Shown: positions 17,291 through 25,889, counted from the stretch's first letter. The stretch is DNA of 64,000 bases from Aquabacterium sp. OR-4 (GCF_025290835.2 NZ_JAOCQD020000003.1:372001-436000), one strand, 5' to 3'. Numbers and translations are program-made. The notes: a model not told the origin generated them from the sequence alone.

Positions 17291-18439
17291 TTACTTGGGG
17301 AACGTGCCCATGTATTTGCACAAAATTTGGAGCATGACTTCGTCAGCCCCGCCGCCAATGCTGGCCAGGCGCGTGTCGCGGTAGAAGCGCGAGATCAGGC
17401 TGTCGTTCATGTAGCCCATGCCGCCCCAGAACTGCAGGCAGCCGCTCACCACCTCGCGCACCACGCGGCCAGCCTTGAGCTTGGCCACGGTGGCCAGGCG
17501 CGTGGCGTCGCGGCCGGCCACCACGTCTTCCACGCAGTTCCAGGCCAGGGCGCGCACGCATTCCACGTCGGCGTGCATCTCGGCCAGCTTGTAGTGGATC
17601 CACTGGTTGTCGAGCAGGGCGCGGCCGAAGGCCTTGCGCTCGCGGGTGTACTCGATGGTCATGTCGATGCAGCGCTGGGCACCGCCCATCGCGTTGAGCG
17701 CACCCCACAGGCGCTCGATCTGGAACTGCTCCATCTGGTAGCTGAAGCCCAGGCCCTCGTCGCCGATGCGGTGGTGCTGCGGCACGCGCACCTCGTCGAA
17801 GAACAGCTGCGCGGTGTCGGACGAGTCCATGCCCATCTTGCGCAGCTTGCGCGCCACCGAGACACCGGGCGTGTCCATCGGCACGATGATCAGGCTCTTG
17901 TTGCGGTGCGGTGCGCCGTCGCTGGTATTGGCCAGCACGCAGCACCAGTCGGCCTGCGTGCCATTGGTGGTCCACATCTTGCCGCCGTTGATGATGTAGT
18001 CGCCACCGTCCTTGCGTGCGGTGGTCTTGACCGAGGCCACATCCGAGCCGCTGCCCACCTCGGAGACCCCCAGGCAACCCACCCGGTCGCCGGCAATGGC
18101 CGGGGCCAGGAACTCGCGGCGCAGGGCGTCGCTGCCGCGGCGGGCCAGGGCCGGCGTGCACATGTCGGTCTGCACGCCGATGGCCATCGGAATGCCGCCG
18201 CAGTTGATGCCCGACAGCGCCTCGGCCAGCACCGCGGCGTAGCTGTAGTCGAGCCCTGCGCCGCCAAACTCCACCGGCTTGTCCAGGCCCAGCAGGCCCA
18301 GCTCGCCCATCTGCTTGAACAGCTGGTGCGCCGGAAACGTCTCGGCCTCTTCCCACGCGTCCACATGCGGGTTCACCTGCTCGGTGATCCAGCGCTGGAT
18401 GGTGGCGCGCAGCTGCTCGTGTTCGTGGGTGAGTTGCAT
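17291..18439 (-). CDS. atuD: Acyl-CoA dehydrogenase, AtuD (citronellyl-CoA dehydrogenase)-like
   Basis: A 382-residue flavoprotein with standard acyl-CoA dehydrogenase blocks: GCLGVSEVGSGSDVASVKTTARKDG around the FAD site, YIINGGKMWTTNGTQADW, KLRKMGMDSSDTAQLFFDEVRVP, and the C-terminal QFWGGMGYMNDSLISRFYRDTR with GGGADEV. The family usually has the catalytic glutamate near the last block. It would introduce the 2,3-double bond into citronellyl-CoA or a similar branched acyl-CoA before carboxylation. It sits between the two carboxylase subunit genes, as in Pseudomonas atu clusters. Isovaleryl-CoA dehydrogenase is the alternative. Confidence 0.75.
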   Translation of the reverse strand: MQLTHEHEQLRATIQRWITEQVNPHVDAWEEAETFPAHQLFKQMGELGLLGLDKPVEFGGAGLDYSYAAVLAEALSGINCGGIPMAIGVQTDMCTPALARRGSDALRREFLAPAIAGDRVGCLGVSEVGSGSDVASVKTTARKDGGDYIINGGKMWTTNGTQADWCCVLANTSDGAPHRNKSLIIVPMDTPGVSVARKLRKMGMDSSDTAQLFFDEVRVPQHHRIGDEGLGFSYQMEQFQIERLWGALNAMGGAQRCIDMTIEYTRERKAFGRALLDNQWIHYKLAEMHADVECVRALAWNCVEDVVAGRDATRLATVAKLKAGRVVREVVSGCLQFWGGMGYMNDSLISRFYRDTRLASIGGGADEVMLQILCKYMGTFPK

Positions 18440-18457
18440 GGGGGTCTCCGATCAGGT

Positions 18458-20086
18458 TCAGGGGCGCGCCACGGCAAACTGCATGGCTTGCGGCCGGCGG
18501 GCTTCGGCCTCGCGGCAGGTGGCCAGCACCTTGCTGAGCACGGCGCGGGTGTCGCGCGGGTCGATCACGCCATCGTCGAGCAGGCGCGCGCTGGTGGTGA
18601 ACACGCTCATCTGGCTGTCGAAGCGGTCGATGATCTGCTTGCTCAGCGCCTCGAGCTTGGCGGTGTCGACCTCGCCCTTGCGGCGCATGGCGGCCTCGGT
18701 GACCATCACCATGGTGCCGGCGGCCTGCTCGCCGCCCATCACCGCCGTCTTGGCATTGGGCCAGCTGAAGCAAAAGCGCGGCGCAAACCCGCGGCCACAC
18801 ATGCCGTAGTTGCCGGCACCGAACGAGGCGCCGCAGTAGATCGTGATCTGCGGCACCGTGGCATTGGTCACCGCCTGGATCATCTTGCTGCCGTGCTTGA
18901 TGATGCCGTTCTCCTCGTAGCTCTTGCCCACCATGAAGCCGGTGGTGTTGTTGAGGTAGACGATGGGCGTCTTGCTCTGGCAGCAGGCCTGGATGAAGTG
19001 GGTGGCCTTGGTGGCGCCGGCGGGGTCGATGGGGCCGTTGTTGGTGATGATGCCCACCGGCCAGCCTTCGATCTTGATGTGGCCGCACACGGTGGCGCTG
19101 CCGTAGTTCTCACCAAACTCCAGGAACTCGGAGTCATCAGCAATGCGCGCGATCACCTGCTTCATGTCCACCGGGCGCTTGTGGTCGGCGGGCATGATGC
19201 CCAGCAGCTCTTCGGCGTCGTGGCGCGGCGGCTTGTAGCGGCGCTGGGGCGCCACGATCTCGGCCGGCAGATCGCGGTTCCAGTCGATCTGGCCCATGAT
19301 CTCGCGCGCAATGCGGATGCCGTCGCGGTCGTCCTCGGCCAGATAGTCGCCCAGGCCCGAGATGTGGGTGTGCATCTCGGCGCCGCCCAGTTCTTCTTCG
19401 GTGGCAATCTCGCCGGTGGCCGCCTTCAGCAGCGGCGGGCCGGCCAGAAAGGCGCGTGAACGGCCGCGGATCAGGATGATGTAGTCGGACAGGCCGGTTT
19501 GATAGGCGCCACCGGCGGTGGACGAGCCGTGCGTGACGGTGATCACCGGCAGGCCGGCGGCCGACATGCGCGCCAGGTTGCGAAAGCTGGCGCCACCGCG
19601 GACGAAGTCTTCCACGCGGTAGGCCAGCAGGTTGGCGCCGGCGCTTTCCACCAGCTGCACCAGGGGCAGCTTGTTCTCCAGCACCAGCTCCTGCACGCGC
19701 AGGGTCTTGTCCAGGCCCATGGGCTGCAGCGCGCCGGCATCGATGCCCGAATCCGACGCCACCACCATGCAGCGGATGTCGCTGACAAAGCCGATGCCCG
19801 CCACCATGCCGCCGCCGGGCGCGGTCTTGTCAGGATCGGGATGGTCCATGCCGTAGCCGGCCAGCGTGGCCAGCTCCAGGAACGGCGTGCCAGGATCGAG
19901 CAGCAGCGAGACGCGCTCGCGCGGCAGCAGCTGGCCGCGCTTTTCAAATCGCTCACGCGAGGCGGCTGACTTGGCCCGGGTGCGCGCCTCGGCCGCCCGC
20001 ACACGGCCCAGCAGGGCCAGCATGGATTCGCGATTGGCCTGGAAGCTCTCGCTCGTGGTGGACAGGGTGGACTCGATGTGGGCCAT
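18458..20086 (-). CDS. atuC: Carboxyltransferase beta subunit of an acyl-CoA carboxylase, geranyl-CoA type (AtuC-like)
   Basis: A 542-residue carboxyltransferase. Conserved parts are LPRERVSLLLDPGTPFLEL, THGSSTAGGAYQTGLSDY, FLAGPPLLKAATGE, NNGPIDPAGATKATHFIQ, NTTGFMVGKSYEENGIIKHG and GASFGAGNYGMCGRGFAP, which build the biotin and acyl-CoA pockets. It partners the biotin subunit (15251-17260). The segment HTHISGLGDYLAEDDRD differs from the methylcrotonyl-CoA carboxylase form I remember (SGVxDxxAxDD), in line with an AtuC identity, though this is from memory. It is the first gene of its minus-strand run; the DNA directly upstream is the phage-remnant region. Confidence 0.82.
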   Translation of the reverse strand: MAHIESTLSTTSESFQANRESMLALLGRVRAAEARTRAKSAASRERFEKRGQLLPRERVSLLLDPGTPFLELATLAGYGMDHPDPDKTAPGGGMVAGIGFVSDIRCMVVASDSGIDAGALQPMGLDKTLRVQELVLENKLPLVQLVESAGANLLAYRVEDFVRGGASFRNLARMSAAGLPVITVTHGSSTAGGAYQTGLSDYIILIRGRSRAFLAGPPLLKAATGEIATEEELGGAEMHTHISGLGDYLAEDDRDGIRIAREIMGQIDWNRDLPAEIVAPQRRYKPPRHDAEELLGIMPADHKRPVDMKQVIARIADDSEFLEFGENYGSATVCGHIKIEGWPVGIITNNGPIDPAGATKATHFIQACCQSKTPIVYLNNTTGFMVGKSYEENGIIKHGSKMIQAVTNATVPQITIYCGASFGAGNYGMCGRGFAPRFCFSWPNAKTAVMGGEQAAGTMVMVTEAAMRRKGEVDTAKLEALSKQIIDRFDSQMSVFTTSARLLDDGVIDPRDTRAVLSKVLATCREAEARRPQAMQFAVARP

Positions 20087-20448
20087 GGGTGCCGATGCCG
20101 GTGTGGATTGCCGGTGGCAGGTTATGGGCGCTGCGGCTGTGCGTCTTGCGGAGAGTGGCTGATGGTTGTGCGTCTTGCTTGTGCCTCTTTGCTTGCGCTG
20201 ATTTGTGCCCGCCGGCCGAGGCCGCCGGGTGGCATGCGCGACCGGCCGAGGCCGCCGGGTGGCCGGTCGGCTCCATGTCCCCCGCCGGCGTGCTCCCGCA
20301 CACCGGCTCCTCCTTTACTTACGCCGACCGGCCACCCGACGTCCTCGGCCTACTCCACCGTTTCCGCATGCTGCGGGCATGCCAAGGTGTTGGCAGCTAT
20401 GGGCATCGCCGCCTACGGGGGATTTGGGACCGAGAACGTGTTCGGTGA
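20087..20448. other. Non-coding gap upstream of atuC, left edge of phage remnant
   Basis: No convincing gene. It should hold the atuC promoter, but no clear -35/-10 pair stands out. It contains a duplicated GC-rich element and the left junction with the phage-derived head gene, which becomes readable right after a TGA at 20446-20448. Confidence 0.5.
20212..20263. repeat. Two direct copies of a 22-bp GC-rich element
   Basis: A 22-base unit beginning CCGGCCGAGGCC and ending GGGTGGC occurs at 20212-20233 and 20242-20263, a 30-bp period. Its role is unknown; it lies just outside the phage remnant. Confidence 0.75.
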
Positions 20449-20868
20449 TTCGGCCAGGCCGTGCGCGGGCATTGGGCTCAGATCCAGCAGACCAAGGCCG
20501 ACGCGCCGTACCTGATGTACGACGCGGTCGGCGATGCGGACACGCGGCCCGAGCACGCGGCCTGGGACGGCCTGGTGCTGCCGGCCGATGCCCCGTGGTG
20601 GAGCACGCACTACCCGCCCAACGACTGGGGCTGCCGGTGCGGTGTGATCCAGCTCAGCGCCGACCAGGTGCAGCGCCTGGGCAAGGACGGGCCTGACACC
20701 GCGCCGGCGGACAAGCTGCGTGAGTGGACGAATCCGCGCACCGGTGCCATCGAGATGGTGCCGGCCGGCGTGGGCCCGGGCTGGGCGTATGCACCTGGTG
20801 CTAGCCGTGGCGACGAATTGCGCGATCAGCTGGCGCAGAAGGAGCAGGCGTTCCGAGATGGCCGGTGA
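20449..20868 (+). pseudogene. Truncated Mu gpF-like phage head morphogenesis protein
   Basis: About 139 residues remain, starting mid-domain as FGQAVRGHWAQIQQTKADAPY. TRPEHAAWDGLVLPADAPWW followed by THYPPNDWGCRCGVI is the C-terminal signature of Mu F/SPP1 gp7-type minor head proteins, which act with the portal in capsid assembly. The family is normally several hundred residues long, so the N-terminal part is gone: an in-frame TGA at 20446-20448 bounds it and no start is near. A GTG at 20461 could be used but would not restore the domain. It overlaps the next phage gene by 11 bases, as intact phage modules do. Confidence 0.8.
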
Positions 20869-21460
20869 TGGCGCGAGCGTGAAGGTCACCGACGACGGCG
20901 TGCGGCGTGCGATGGAGCGCATGCGCCTGGGCATGCCGCTGGGCGGCAGCATGCTGCCGGCCATGCAGCAGATCGCGCGGGCAATGGTGACCGGCGCACA
21001 GATGCGGTTTCGCATGCAGACGGCGCCGAATGGCCAGCCGTGGTCGAAGAGCTACCGCGCGCGCACTGAGGGCGGCCAGACGTTGAGCATGTCGCGCCGG
21101 CTGCGCAACTCGATCAACGGTCAAGCCACGGGCCACTCGGCCACGGTGGGCACCAACGTGGTCTATGCCGCGATCCACCAGTTTGGGGGAGTGATCCGCG
21201 CAAAGGCGGGGCCCTTCCTGGCGATTCCGGTGACGCCCGCAGCACGGGCCGCGGGCAGCCCGCGGAGCATGGAGGGACTGCATGTGGCGCAGACGCTGAA
21301 GGGCCAGTTCATCTTGGTGGACAGCAAAGGACAGACCCACTTTCTGCTGCGCCGCCAAGTGAAGATCCCGGCGCGGCCGTTCCTGGGTGTGAGCGGGAGC
21401 GATGCGGCCGAAATCATCCGCATTGGCGAACAGCACTTGATGAAGCGGTGGAAGGGGTGA
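20858..21460 (+). CDS. Phage virion morphogenesis protein (Mu gpG-like, tail completion)
   Basis: A 200-residue protein beginning MAGDGASVKVTDDGVRRAME. It carries QTAPNGQPWSKSYRART, LRNSINGQATGHSATVGTN and VVYAAIHQFGGVIRAKAGPF, the pattern of the phage virion morphogenesis/tail-completion family (Mu gpG and P2 gpS relatives), and ends PARPFLGVSGSDAAEI. Start ATG 20858 overlaps the end of the gpF-like frame, an arrangement seen in Mu-like phages, so the two came as one block. It looks intact but has no partner tail genes here, so it is likely a relic. Confidence 0.8.
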   Translation: MAGDGASVKVTDDGVRRAMERMRLGMPLGGSMLPAMQQIARAMVTGAQMRFRMQTAPNGQPWSKSYRARTEGGQTLSMSRRLRNSINGQATGHSATVGTNVVYAAIHQFGGVIRAKAGPFLAIPVTPAARAAGSPRSMEGLHVAQTLKGQFILVDSKGQTHFLLRRQVKIPARPFLGVSGSDAAEIIRIGEQHLMKRWKG

Positions 21461-21595
21461 CGGCCTCGGCCACGAAAAGAACAGGGCGACCGCCACGGTG
21501 TGCGACCACCGGGACGGCCACCTTGCCGCAGCGCATGCCTGCAGCTCAGCCAAGGCCCTGCCACCTCTGCAGAGGCGGGCCGATTCTGGATTGCA

Positions 21596-22372
21596 ATGGC
21601 TACTCCGATGATCCCTTGGATAGGTGGCAAGCGCCGCCTGGCAGACAAGATCCTGCCCCTGCTCGCTGACCACGAGCATTCCTGCTACGTCGAGCCCTTC
21701 TGTGGCGCGGCAGCACTGTTCTTTTTGAGAGAGCGCCGCACAAAGGTCGAGGTGCTCAATGACATCAATGGCGATTTGGTGAATCTCTATCGGGTGGTGC
21801 AGCACCACCTCGAGGAGTTCGTTCGGCAATTCAAATGGGCGCTTTCTTCTCGGCAGGTGTACGAGTGGGCCCAAATGACCAGCCCGGAGACGCTGACCGA
21901 CATCCAGCGAGCGGCGCGGTTCTTTCTCCTGCAGAAGCTGGGCTTCGGCGGCAAGGTAGAGGGGCGCTCGTTTGGCACCGCCACCACGACGCCGGCCCGG
22001 CTCAACCTGCTGCGCATCGAGGAGGATCTGAGCCAGGTGCACCTGAGGCTCAACGGCGTGTTCATCGAGCACCAGCCGTGGGACGTGTGCATCGAGCGCT
22101 ACGACCGGGCGCACACCATGTTTTTCCTCGACCCGCCCTACTGGGCCGTGGAGGGCTACGGCGTGCCGTTCGGCATCGAGCAATACGAGCGGATGGCGGC
22201 GCTGATGCGGTCGATCAAGGGCCGCGCGGTGGTGACCGTCAACGACGTGCCGGAGATGCGCCGGGTGTTCGACGGCCTGGCCATGACCAAGACGGCGATC
22301 ACCTACTCGGTGGCGGCGGATCCGGGCAAGCGCAAGCCGACCGGGGAACTGATCATCCGCAGCTGGCGTTAG
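21596..22372 (+). CDS. D12-class (Dam-like) DNA adenine N6-methyltransferase, phage-derived
   Basis: A 258-residue enzyme with the D12-class order of motifs: substrate/SAM motif I as PWIGGKRRLADKIL near the N-terminus followed by YVEPFCGAAALFF, then VLNDINGDLVNLYR, and catalytic motif IV DPPYW at about 182-186. It methylates adenine in DNA; the target sequence cannot be read from the protein. The ATG at 21596 puts motif I within seven residues of the start, as usual. It stands 135 bp after the tail gene on the same strand. Mu-like and other phages carry such genes to protect their DNA; no restriction enzyme is next to it. Confidence 0.88.
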   Translation: MATPMIPWIGGKRRLADKILPLLADHEHSCYVEPFCGAAALFFLRERRTKVEVLNDINGDLVNLYRVVQHHLEEFVRQFKWALSSRQVYEWAQMTSPETLTDIQRAARFFLLQKLGFGGKVEGRSFGTATTTPARLNLLRIEEDLSQVHLRLNGVFIEHQPWDVCIERYDRAHTMFFLDPPYWAVEGYGVPFGIEQYERMAALMRSIKGRAVVTVNDVPEMRRVFDGLAMTKTAITYSVAADPGKRKPTGELIIRSWR

Positions 22373-22501
22373 CCTGCGGGGTGTACCAGCGGGCGCGAAT
22401 AGAGGCCCTAGGCGCGTCGATCAGGATTCGGGCGGGGATGGTATCTCCCGCCCGGAGATCGGGGCGCCTGCGGCCATCTGGCGGGCCGGTCTGGGCCGCT
22501 G

Positions 22502-22720
22502 GAAGTGTTGCGCGGGGTCACACTTCGGTTTTTCGGCCGGGGAGGGGCCCTCATAGGTGGAGGGGGTGGGGCGCCGCAACACTTCGGCGCAACACTTCGG
22601 CGGCGCATGGATTGGGGCTCAAGGGCCCGTCACCCTGGCGTCACAGGTGGATCACAGGATTTCGGCGCAACACCTCGTCCGCCACACTTCCCGCAGATCA
22701 AGCGCCGGTCGAAGTGTGGC
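22502..22720. repeat. Iterated ACACTTCG motif cluster
   Basis: Copies: GAAGTGTTGCG (22502-22512, inverted), TCACACTTCGG (22518-22528), CGCAACACTTCGG in exact tandem (22575-22587 and 22588-22600), CGCAACACCTCG (22666-22677), GCCACACTTC (22681-22690) and its inverse GAAGTGTGGC (22711-22720). Both strands are used and spacing is uneven, as in clusters of protein-binding sites rather than a satellite. Confidence 0.7.
22681..22720. repeat. Perfect 10-bp inverted repeat with 20-base spacer
   Basis: GCCACACTTC at 22681-22690 pairs perfectly with GAAGTGTGGC at 22711-22720. Could be a hairpin or a two-site operator; it is the right end of the motif cluster. Confidence 0.7.
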
Positions 22721-22860
22721 GGCGCCCGATCCCCCGATCCGGACTAAGTGCCTGATTCTTCAGGCCTTCCCGCCCCATCCCACCCATTCCCGCCCGTTCC
22801 CGGTTCTCCCCCAGAGCAGGTGCGGGTTCACACATGGCCTGGCTTGCACCCAACCCAGCA

Positions 22861-22932
22861 AGCCAAAGCCAAAGCCAAAGCCAAAGCCAAAGCCAAGGCC
22901 AAAGCCAAAGCCAAAGCCAAAGCCAAGGCTAA
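22861..22932. repeat. Hexanucleotide tandem array (AGCCAA)12
   Basis: Twelve successive 6-base units: ten are exact AGCCAA, unit seven is GGCCAA and the last is GGCTAA. It ends 6 bases before the stop codon of the DUF2156 gene on the other strand. Such pure short arrays are prone to slippage, so copy number may vary between isolates. Confidence 0.9.
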
Positions 22933-22938
22933 AACCAG

Positions 22939-23856
22939 TCAATGCCGAAGCGAAGCCCGGAACTTCGGCAACAGAGAAGAAGGCTGATAACTCAGCTTCG
23001 TCCGCCGGAAGTTCTCCAACCCCAGGTCCTGCTCGAAGTTCATCCAGTCCACCGGCCAGGGCGATTGCACCGCAAAGTGATGGAACAGCAGCTGCGAGAT
23101 GCCCTTGAAGCGCGCCAGCCCCTTGGCAAAGCGGATCACCGCCACGCCCGGCTGCAGCAGCTCACCCAGCACAAAACCGGCCGGCTCGCCATCGGCCCAG
23201 GCGATGTGGCCGGCCAGGCCCAGCTCGGCCGCCAGAGACAAGGCCTCGCGGCAGGGCAGATCGTCGGCATCACCCGGGGCCTTGCCCTTGTCGGCGGTCC
23301 AGCCCGCCAGCACGGCCAGCGCCGCCTGCTGATGGCGCGCATCGGCAGCGTCATACGCCACCACCTGCAGCGCATGCGCCGCACGGCACTGCTTCATCAG
23401 GTTGCGCTTCTTCTGCAGCGCCGTGCCGCGGTAGTGGCGGAAGTGCTCGGCCGGGTAGAGGTAGTCGGCATCGTCGCGGTGGGCGTCGATGGTCCAGTGC
23501 AGAGGATCGAGCGAACGCGCCTCGGCTTCCGTCAATGGAAACAAGGCCGCATGCCCCGCCATCAGGTCGCGCAACACCTCGGCCGGCGCAGCTTGCGGCG
23601 CAAACAGCGGCAGCAGATGGCGTTGGCCGTCGTAGGTGAGCCCGCTGATGGCCGGCCAGTCGCCATCCACAAAGCGGTAGTCATGCACCCGGCGGAACAG
23701 CCACAGGTTGGCATAGGACAGATCGGCAATCGCCCGCTCGCCCAGGCCTGCCAAGCGCGCAGCCAGCAGCGGGGCCAGGCGCGGCGCCAGCGCCAGCGTC
23801 AGCGGCACGCCGATGCCGGCGGCCGGCACGGCAGCGCCCTGCCCGCTCCGGCTCAC
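22939..23856 (-). CDS. DUF2156-type protein (phosphatidylglycerol lysyltransferase C-domain-like)
   Basis: About 305 residues from a GTG at 23856, 20 bases after the preceding gene's stop. LSYANLWLFRRVHDYRF, YDGQRHLLPLFAP, HFRHYRGTALQKKRNLMKQ and SQLLFHHF...WMNFEQDLGLENFR are the pattern of DUF2156 proteins, which have a tandem GNAT fold like that of aminoacyl-tRNA-dependent lipid lysyltransferases. Substrate and function are unknown. The start is uncertain: the frame is open farther upstream, overlapping the TIGR03084 gene, with an ATG at 23928. It appears co-transcribed with the TIGR03084 and acyl-CoA dehydrogenase genes. The stop lies right beside the hexanucleotide array. Confidence 0.72.
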   Translation of the reverse strand: MSRSGQGAAVPAAGIGVPLTLALAPRLAPLLAARLAGLGERAIADLSYANLWLFRRVHDYRFVDGDWPAISGLTYDGQRHLLPLFAPQAAPAEVLRDLMAGHAALFPLTEAEARSLDPLHWTIDAHRDDADYLYPAEHFRHYRGTALQKKRNLMKQCRAAHALQVVAYDAADARHQQAALAVLAGWTADKGKAPGDADDLPCREALSLAAELGLAGHIAWADGEPAGFVLGELLQPGVAVIRFAKGLARFKGISQLLFHHFAVQSPWPVDWMNFEQDLGLENFRRTKLSYQPSSLLPKFRASLRH

Positions 23857-23875
23857 GCCCTGGCCCGCTGGACGC

Positions 23876-24703
23876 TCACTCGGCAGGCTGGGTTCTCGCC
23901 CGCGTGCGCACGCCGGCGGCCGGGCCATCGGCCGGCGGGCCGGCAAAACACTGGGCAATGGCGGTCCAGGCCTCGGCGCCAGCCCCCGCCCATTGCAGCG
24001 CGGTGTCGTGGCGGTGGCGGCGCTGGGTGACCAGCAGCGCAAAATCCATCGCCGGGCCGCGCACAAAGTCGGTGGCCGAGGGCTCGCCCCAGGCCCACAG
24101 GCTGCCATCCGGCGCGGCAAGTTCCACATAGGGCACCGGCTGCGGCACCTCGCGCTTGCGGTTCACGAAGGTCCAGCCATAGGTGGTGACGCCCAGGTGG
24201 CAGATGTGCTTGAGCCCCGGGCTGGCGCCGCGAGAACGTCCCACCAGAGGGCCCAGCGCATCCCAGATGTCCTGGCCATGGGCCCAGGTTTCCATCAGGC
24301 GCGCGGTGGCAAAGCTGCGCGCGCTCATCGGCGGGCCATACCAGGGCAGGCGGGCCTTGGGGTCCAGCGGGCGCAACTGGGCCACCAGGGCTTCGAAGCG
24401 CTGTCGCCACTGGGCCAGCAGCGCGGCGCCGTCCAGGTGGCCGAAGGTCTCGCGCGCGATGGTGCTGATCTCCTTGCCCTGGGCCTGCTCGGCCATCAAC
24501 GTCTTGACGCCGGCCAAAAAGGCCTCGGCATCGGTGCAGCTCTGCAGCGCGGTGTGGTCAAAGTAGGCCAGGTGGGCGATTTCGTCCCACGGCGTCCAGC
24601 CGTAGAAATCGGTCACCACGCGCCATTGCGCGGGGCTCAGCGTGGCGCAGAAGTCGGCCAGTGCGCGGTACTCGCCCAGCAGGTCGTCGCAGGTGTGTTG
24701 CAT
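23876..24703 (-). CDS. TIGR03084-type DinB-fold metal-binding protein
   Basis: A 275-residue protein that resembles the TIGR03084 family, related to DinB/mycothiol-dependent maleylpyruvate isomerase four-helix bundles: DDLLGEYRALADFCATLSPAQW, then GWTPWDEIAHLAYFDHTAL with the two helix histidines, and LMETWAHGQDIWDAL with a third, giving a plausible three-histidine metal site. The C-terminal half starts near HLGVTTYGWTFVNRK. Its reaction is unknown. It lies 16 bp after an acyl-CoA dehydrogenase gene and 20 bp before the DUF2156 gene, so it is probably part of the acyl-CoA catabolic operon. The last ~20 residues are low-complexity. Confidence 0.78.
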   Translation of the reverse strand: MQHTCDDLLGEYRALADFCATLSPAQWRVVTDFYGWTPWDEIAHLAYFDHTALQSCTDAEAFLAGVKTLMAEQAQGKEISTIARETFGHLDGAALLAQWRQRFEALVAQLRPLDPKARLPWYGPPMSARSFATARLMETWAHGQDIWDALGPLVGRSRGASPGLKHICHLGVTTYGWTFVNRKREVPQPVPYVELAAPDGSLWAWGEPSATDFVRGPAMDFALLVTQRRHRHDTALQWAGAGAEAWTAIAQCFAGPPADGPAAGVRTRARTQPAE

Positions 24704-24719
24704 GGTTCAAAAGCCCCGA

Positions 24720-25889
24720 TCACAAGCCAAGCTGCTTGGCGGCCAGATCCTTCATGATCTCCTCGCTGCCGCCGCCGATCATCATCACCTTCACCTCGCG
24801 GTAGATGCGCTCGCTCTTGGTGCCGCGCATGAAGCCCATGCCACCCAGGATCTGCACCGCCTGGTCGGCGCAGAACTGCATGGCCTGCGTGGCCAGGATC
24901 TTGGCCATGCAGATGCGCGCCACCATCTGCGCGGGCTCGCCCACCTTGTGCTCGAGCCGCCAGCTCAGCTCGTAGATCTGGCTGCGCGCGGCGTCGATCT
25001 TCATGGCCATGTCCACCAGCTTGTGGCGGATCACCTGGCGCTGCACCAGCGGCTGGCCGAAGGTGTGGCGCTCGCGCGCCCAGGCCACGGCTTCTTCGAG
25101 GCACACCTGGGCATAGGCGCAGGCCTGCGCGGCCATGCCCAGGCGCTCGCTGTTGAAGTTGTTCATGAAGACCATGAAGCCGCGGTTCTCCTGCCCCAGC
25201 AGCTGGCCCACCGGCACACGCACGTTGTCAAAGCGCAGGTGGGCGGTGTCGCTGGCCCACCAGCCCATCTTCTGGAGCGCGGTGCGCGACAGGCCCGGTG
25301 AATCGCCGGCAATGGCCAGGGCCGAGACACCGCCGGCGCCGGGGTTGGTCGGATCGGTGCGCACCGCCACAGTGAACCAGTCGGCGCGCATGCCCGAGGT
25401 GATGAACACCTTCTCGCCATTCACCACGTAATGCTCGCCATCGCGGATGGCGGTGGTCTTGAGCGCCGCCACGTCCGAGCCGCCGCCGGGCTCGGTGACG
25501 GCCAGCGCGGCGATCTGCTGGCCGGCCAGCACCGGCGGGATCACGCGGGCCTTGAGCGCCTCGCTGCCCCAGGCGGCGATGGGCGGCAGGCCGATGCTGT
25601 GCGACATCAGCGACGCACTCACGCCGCCGCAGCCCGAGCGCGCCAGTTCTTCGCTGGCTACCAGGTGGTAGAAGATGTCGGTGGGCGTGCCGCCGTACTG
25701 CTCGGGGTAGCCCATGCCCAGCAGGCCCAGCGCGGCGGCCTTCTGGTAGAGCGCGCGCGGAAAGCTCTCGGCCTCGTCCCAGTCGTTGCAGAAGGGCGTG
25801 ATCTCGCGCGCCACGAACTCGCGCAGCGTGGCGCGAAAACTCTCGTGCTCGGGCGTGAAGCAGTGCGGCAGCGGGGTGAAGTCGAGCAT
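24720..25889 (-). CDS. Acyl-CoA dehydrogenase (second of the locus)
   Basis: A 389-residue flavoprotein starting MLDFTPLPHCFTPEHESFR. It carries AALAVTEPGGGSDVAALKTTA, YVVNGEKVFITSGMRADW, LQKMGWWASDTAHLRFDNVRV, VQILGGMGFMRGTKSERIYR and MMIGGGSEEIMKDLAAKQLG, the standard chain of FAD- and CoA-binding blocks. The frame continues far upstream of 25889 but without homology, so the first methionine fitting the family length is used. It differs clearly from the AtuD-like enzyme at 17291-18439, so the locus encodes two dehydrogenases; long-chain or branched acyl-CoA is likely for this one. It is followed closely by the TIGR03084 gene. Confidence 0.88.
   Translation of the reverse strand: MLDFTPLPHCFTPEHESFRATLREFVAREITPFCNDWDEAESFPRALYQKAAALGLLGMGYPEQYGGTPTDIFYHLVASEELARSGCGGVSASLMSHSIGLPPIAAWGSEALKARVIPPVLAGQQIAALAVTEPGGGSDVAALKTTAIRDGEHYVVNGEKVFITSGMRADWFTVAVRTDPTNPGAGGVSALAIAGDSPGLSRTALQKMGWWASDTAHLRFDNVRVPVGQLLGQENRGFMVFMNNFNSERLGMAAQACAYAQVCLEEAVAWARERHTFGQPLVQRQVIRHKLVDMAMKIDAARSQIYELSWRLEHKVGEPAQMVARICMAKILATQAMQFCADQAVQILGGMGFMRGTKSERIYREVKVMMIGGGSEEIMKDLAAKQLGL

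Larger units (their letters stand above)
22373..22938. other. Repeat-rich non-coding region right of the phage remnant
   Basis: 566 bases without a supportable gene. The left half holds seven degenerate copies of a motif around ACACTTCG in both orientations; the right half holds a 12-unit hexanucleotide array. A frame from 22748 would encode a run of Ala-Lys dipeptides but has no ribosome site or homology and is not called. Confidence 0.6.

Noticed and set aside
16355..19459. Plus-strand frame of 1034 codons across atuF, atuD and atuC
   Set aside because: His/Gly-rich antisense artefact covering three well-supported genes.
20087..20448. Possible gene in the gap upstream of atuC
   Set aside because: The open frames here are short, in conflicting phases and without homology; the phage frame starts only after the TGA at 20446-20448.
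22748..22987. Frame encoding a long Ala-Lys dipeptide run
   Set aside because: It is simply the hexanucleotide array translated; no ribosome site or flanking homology.
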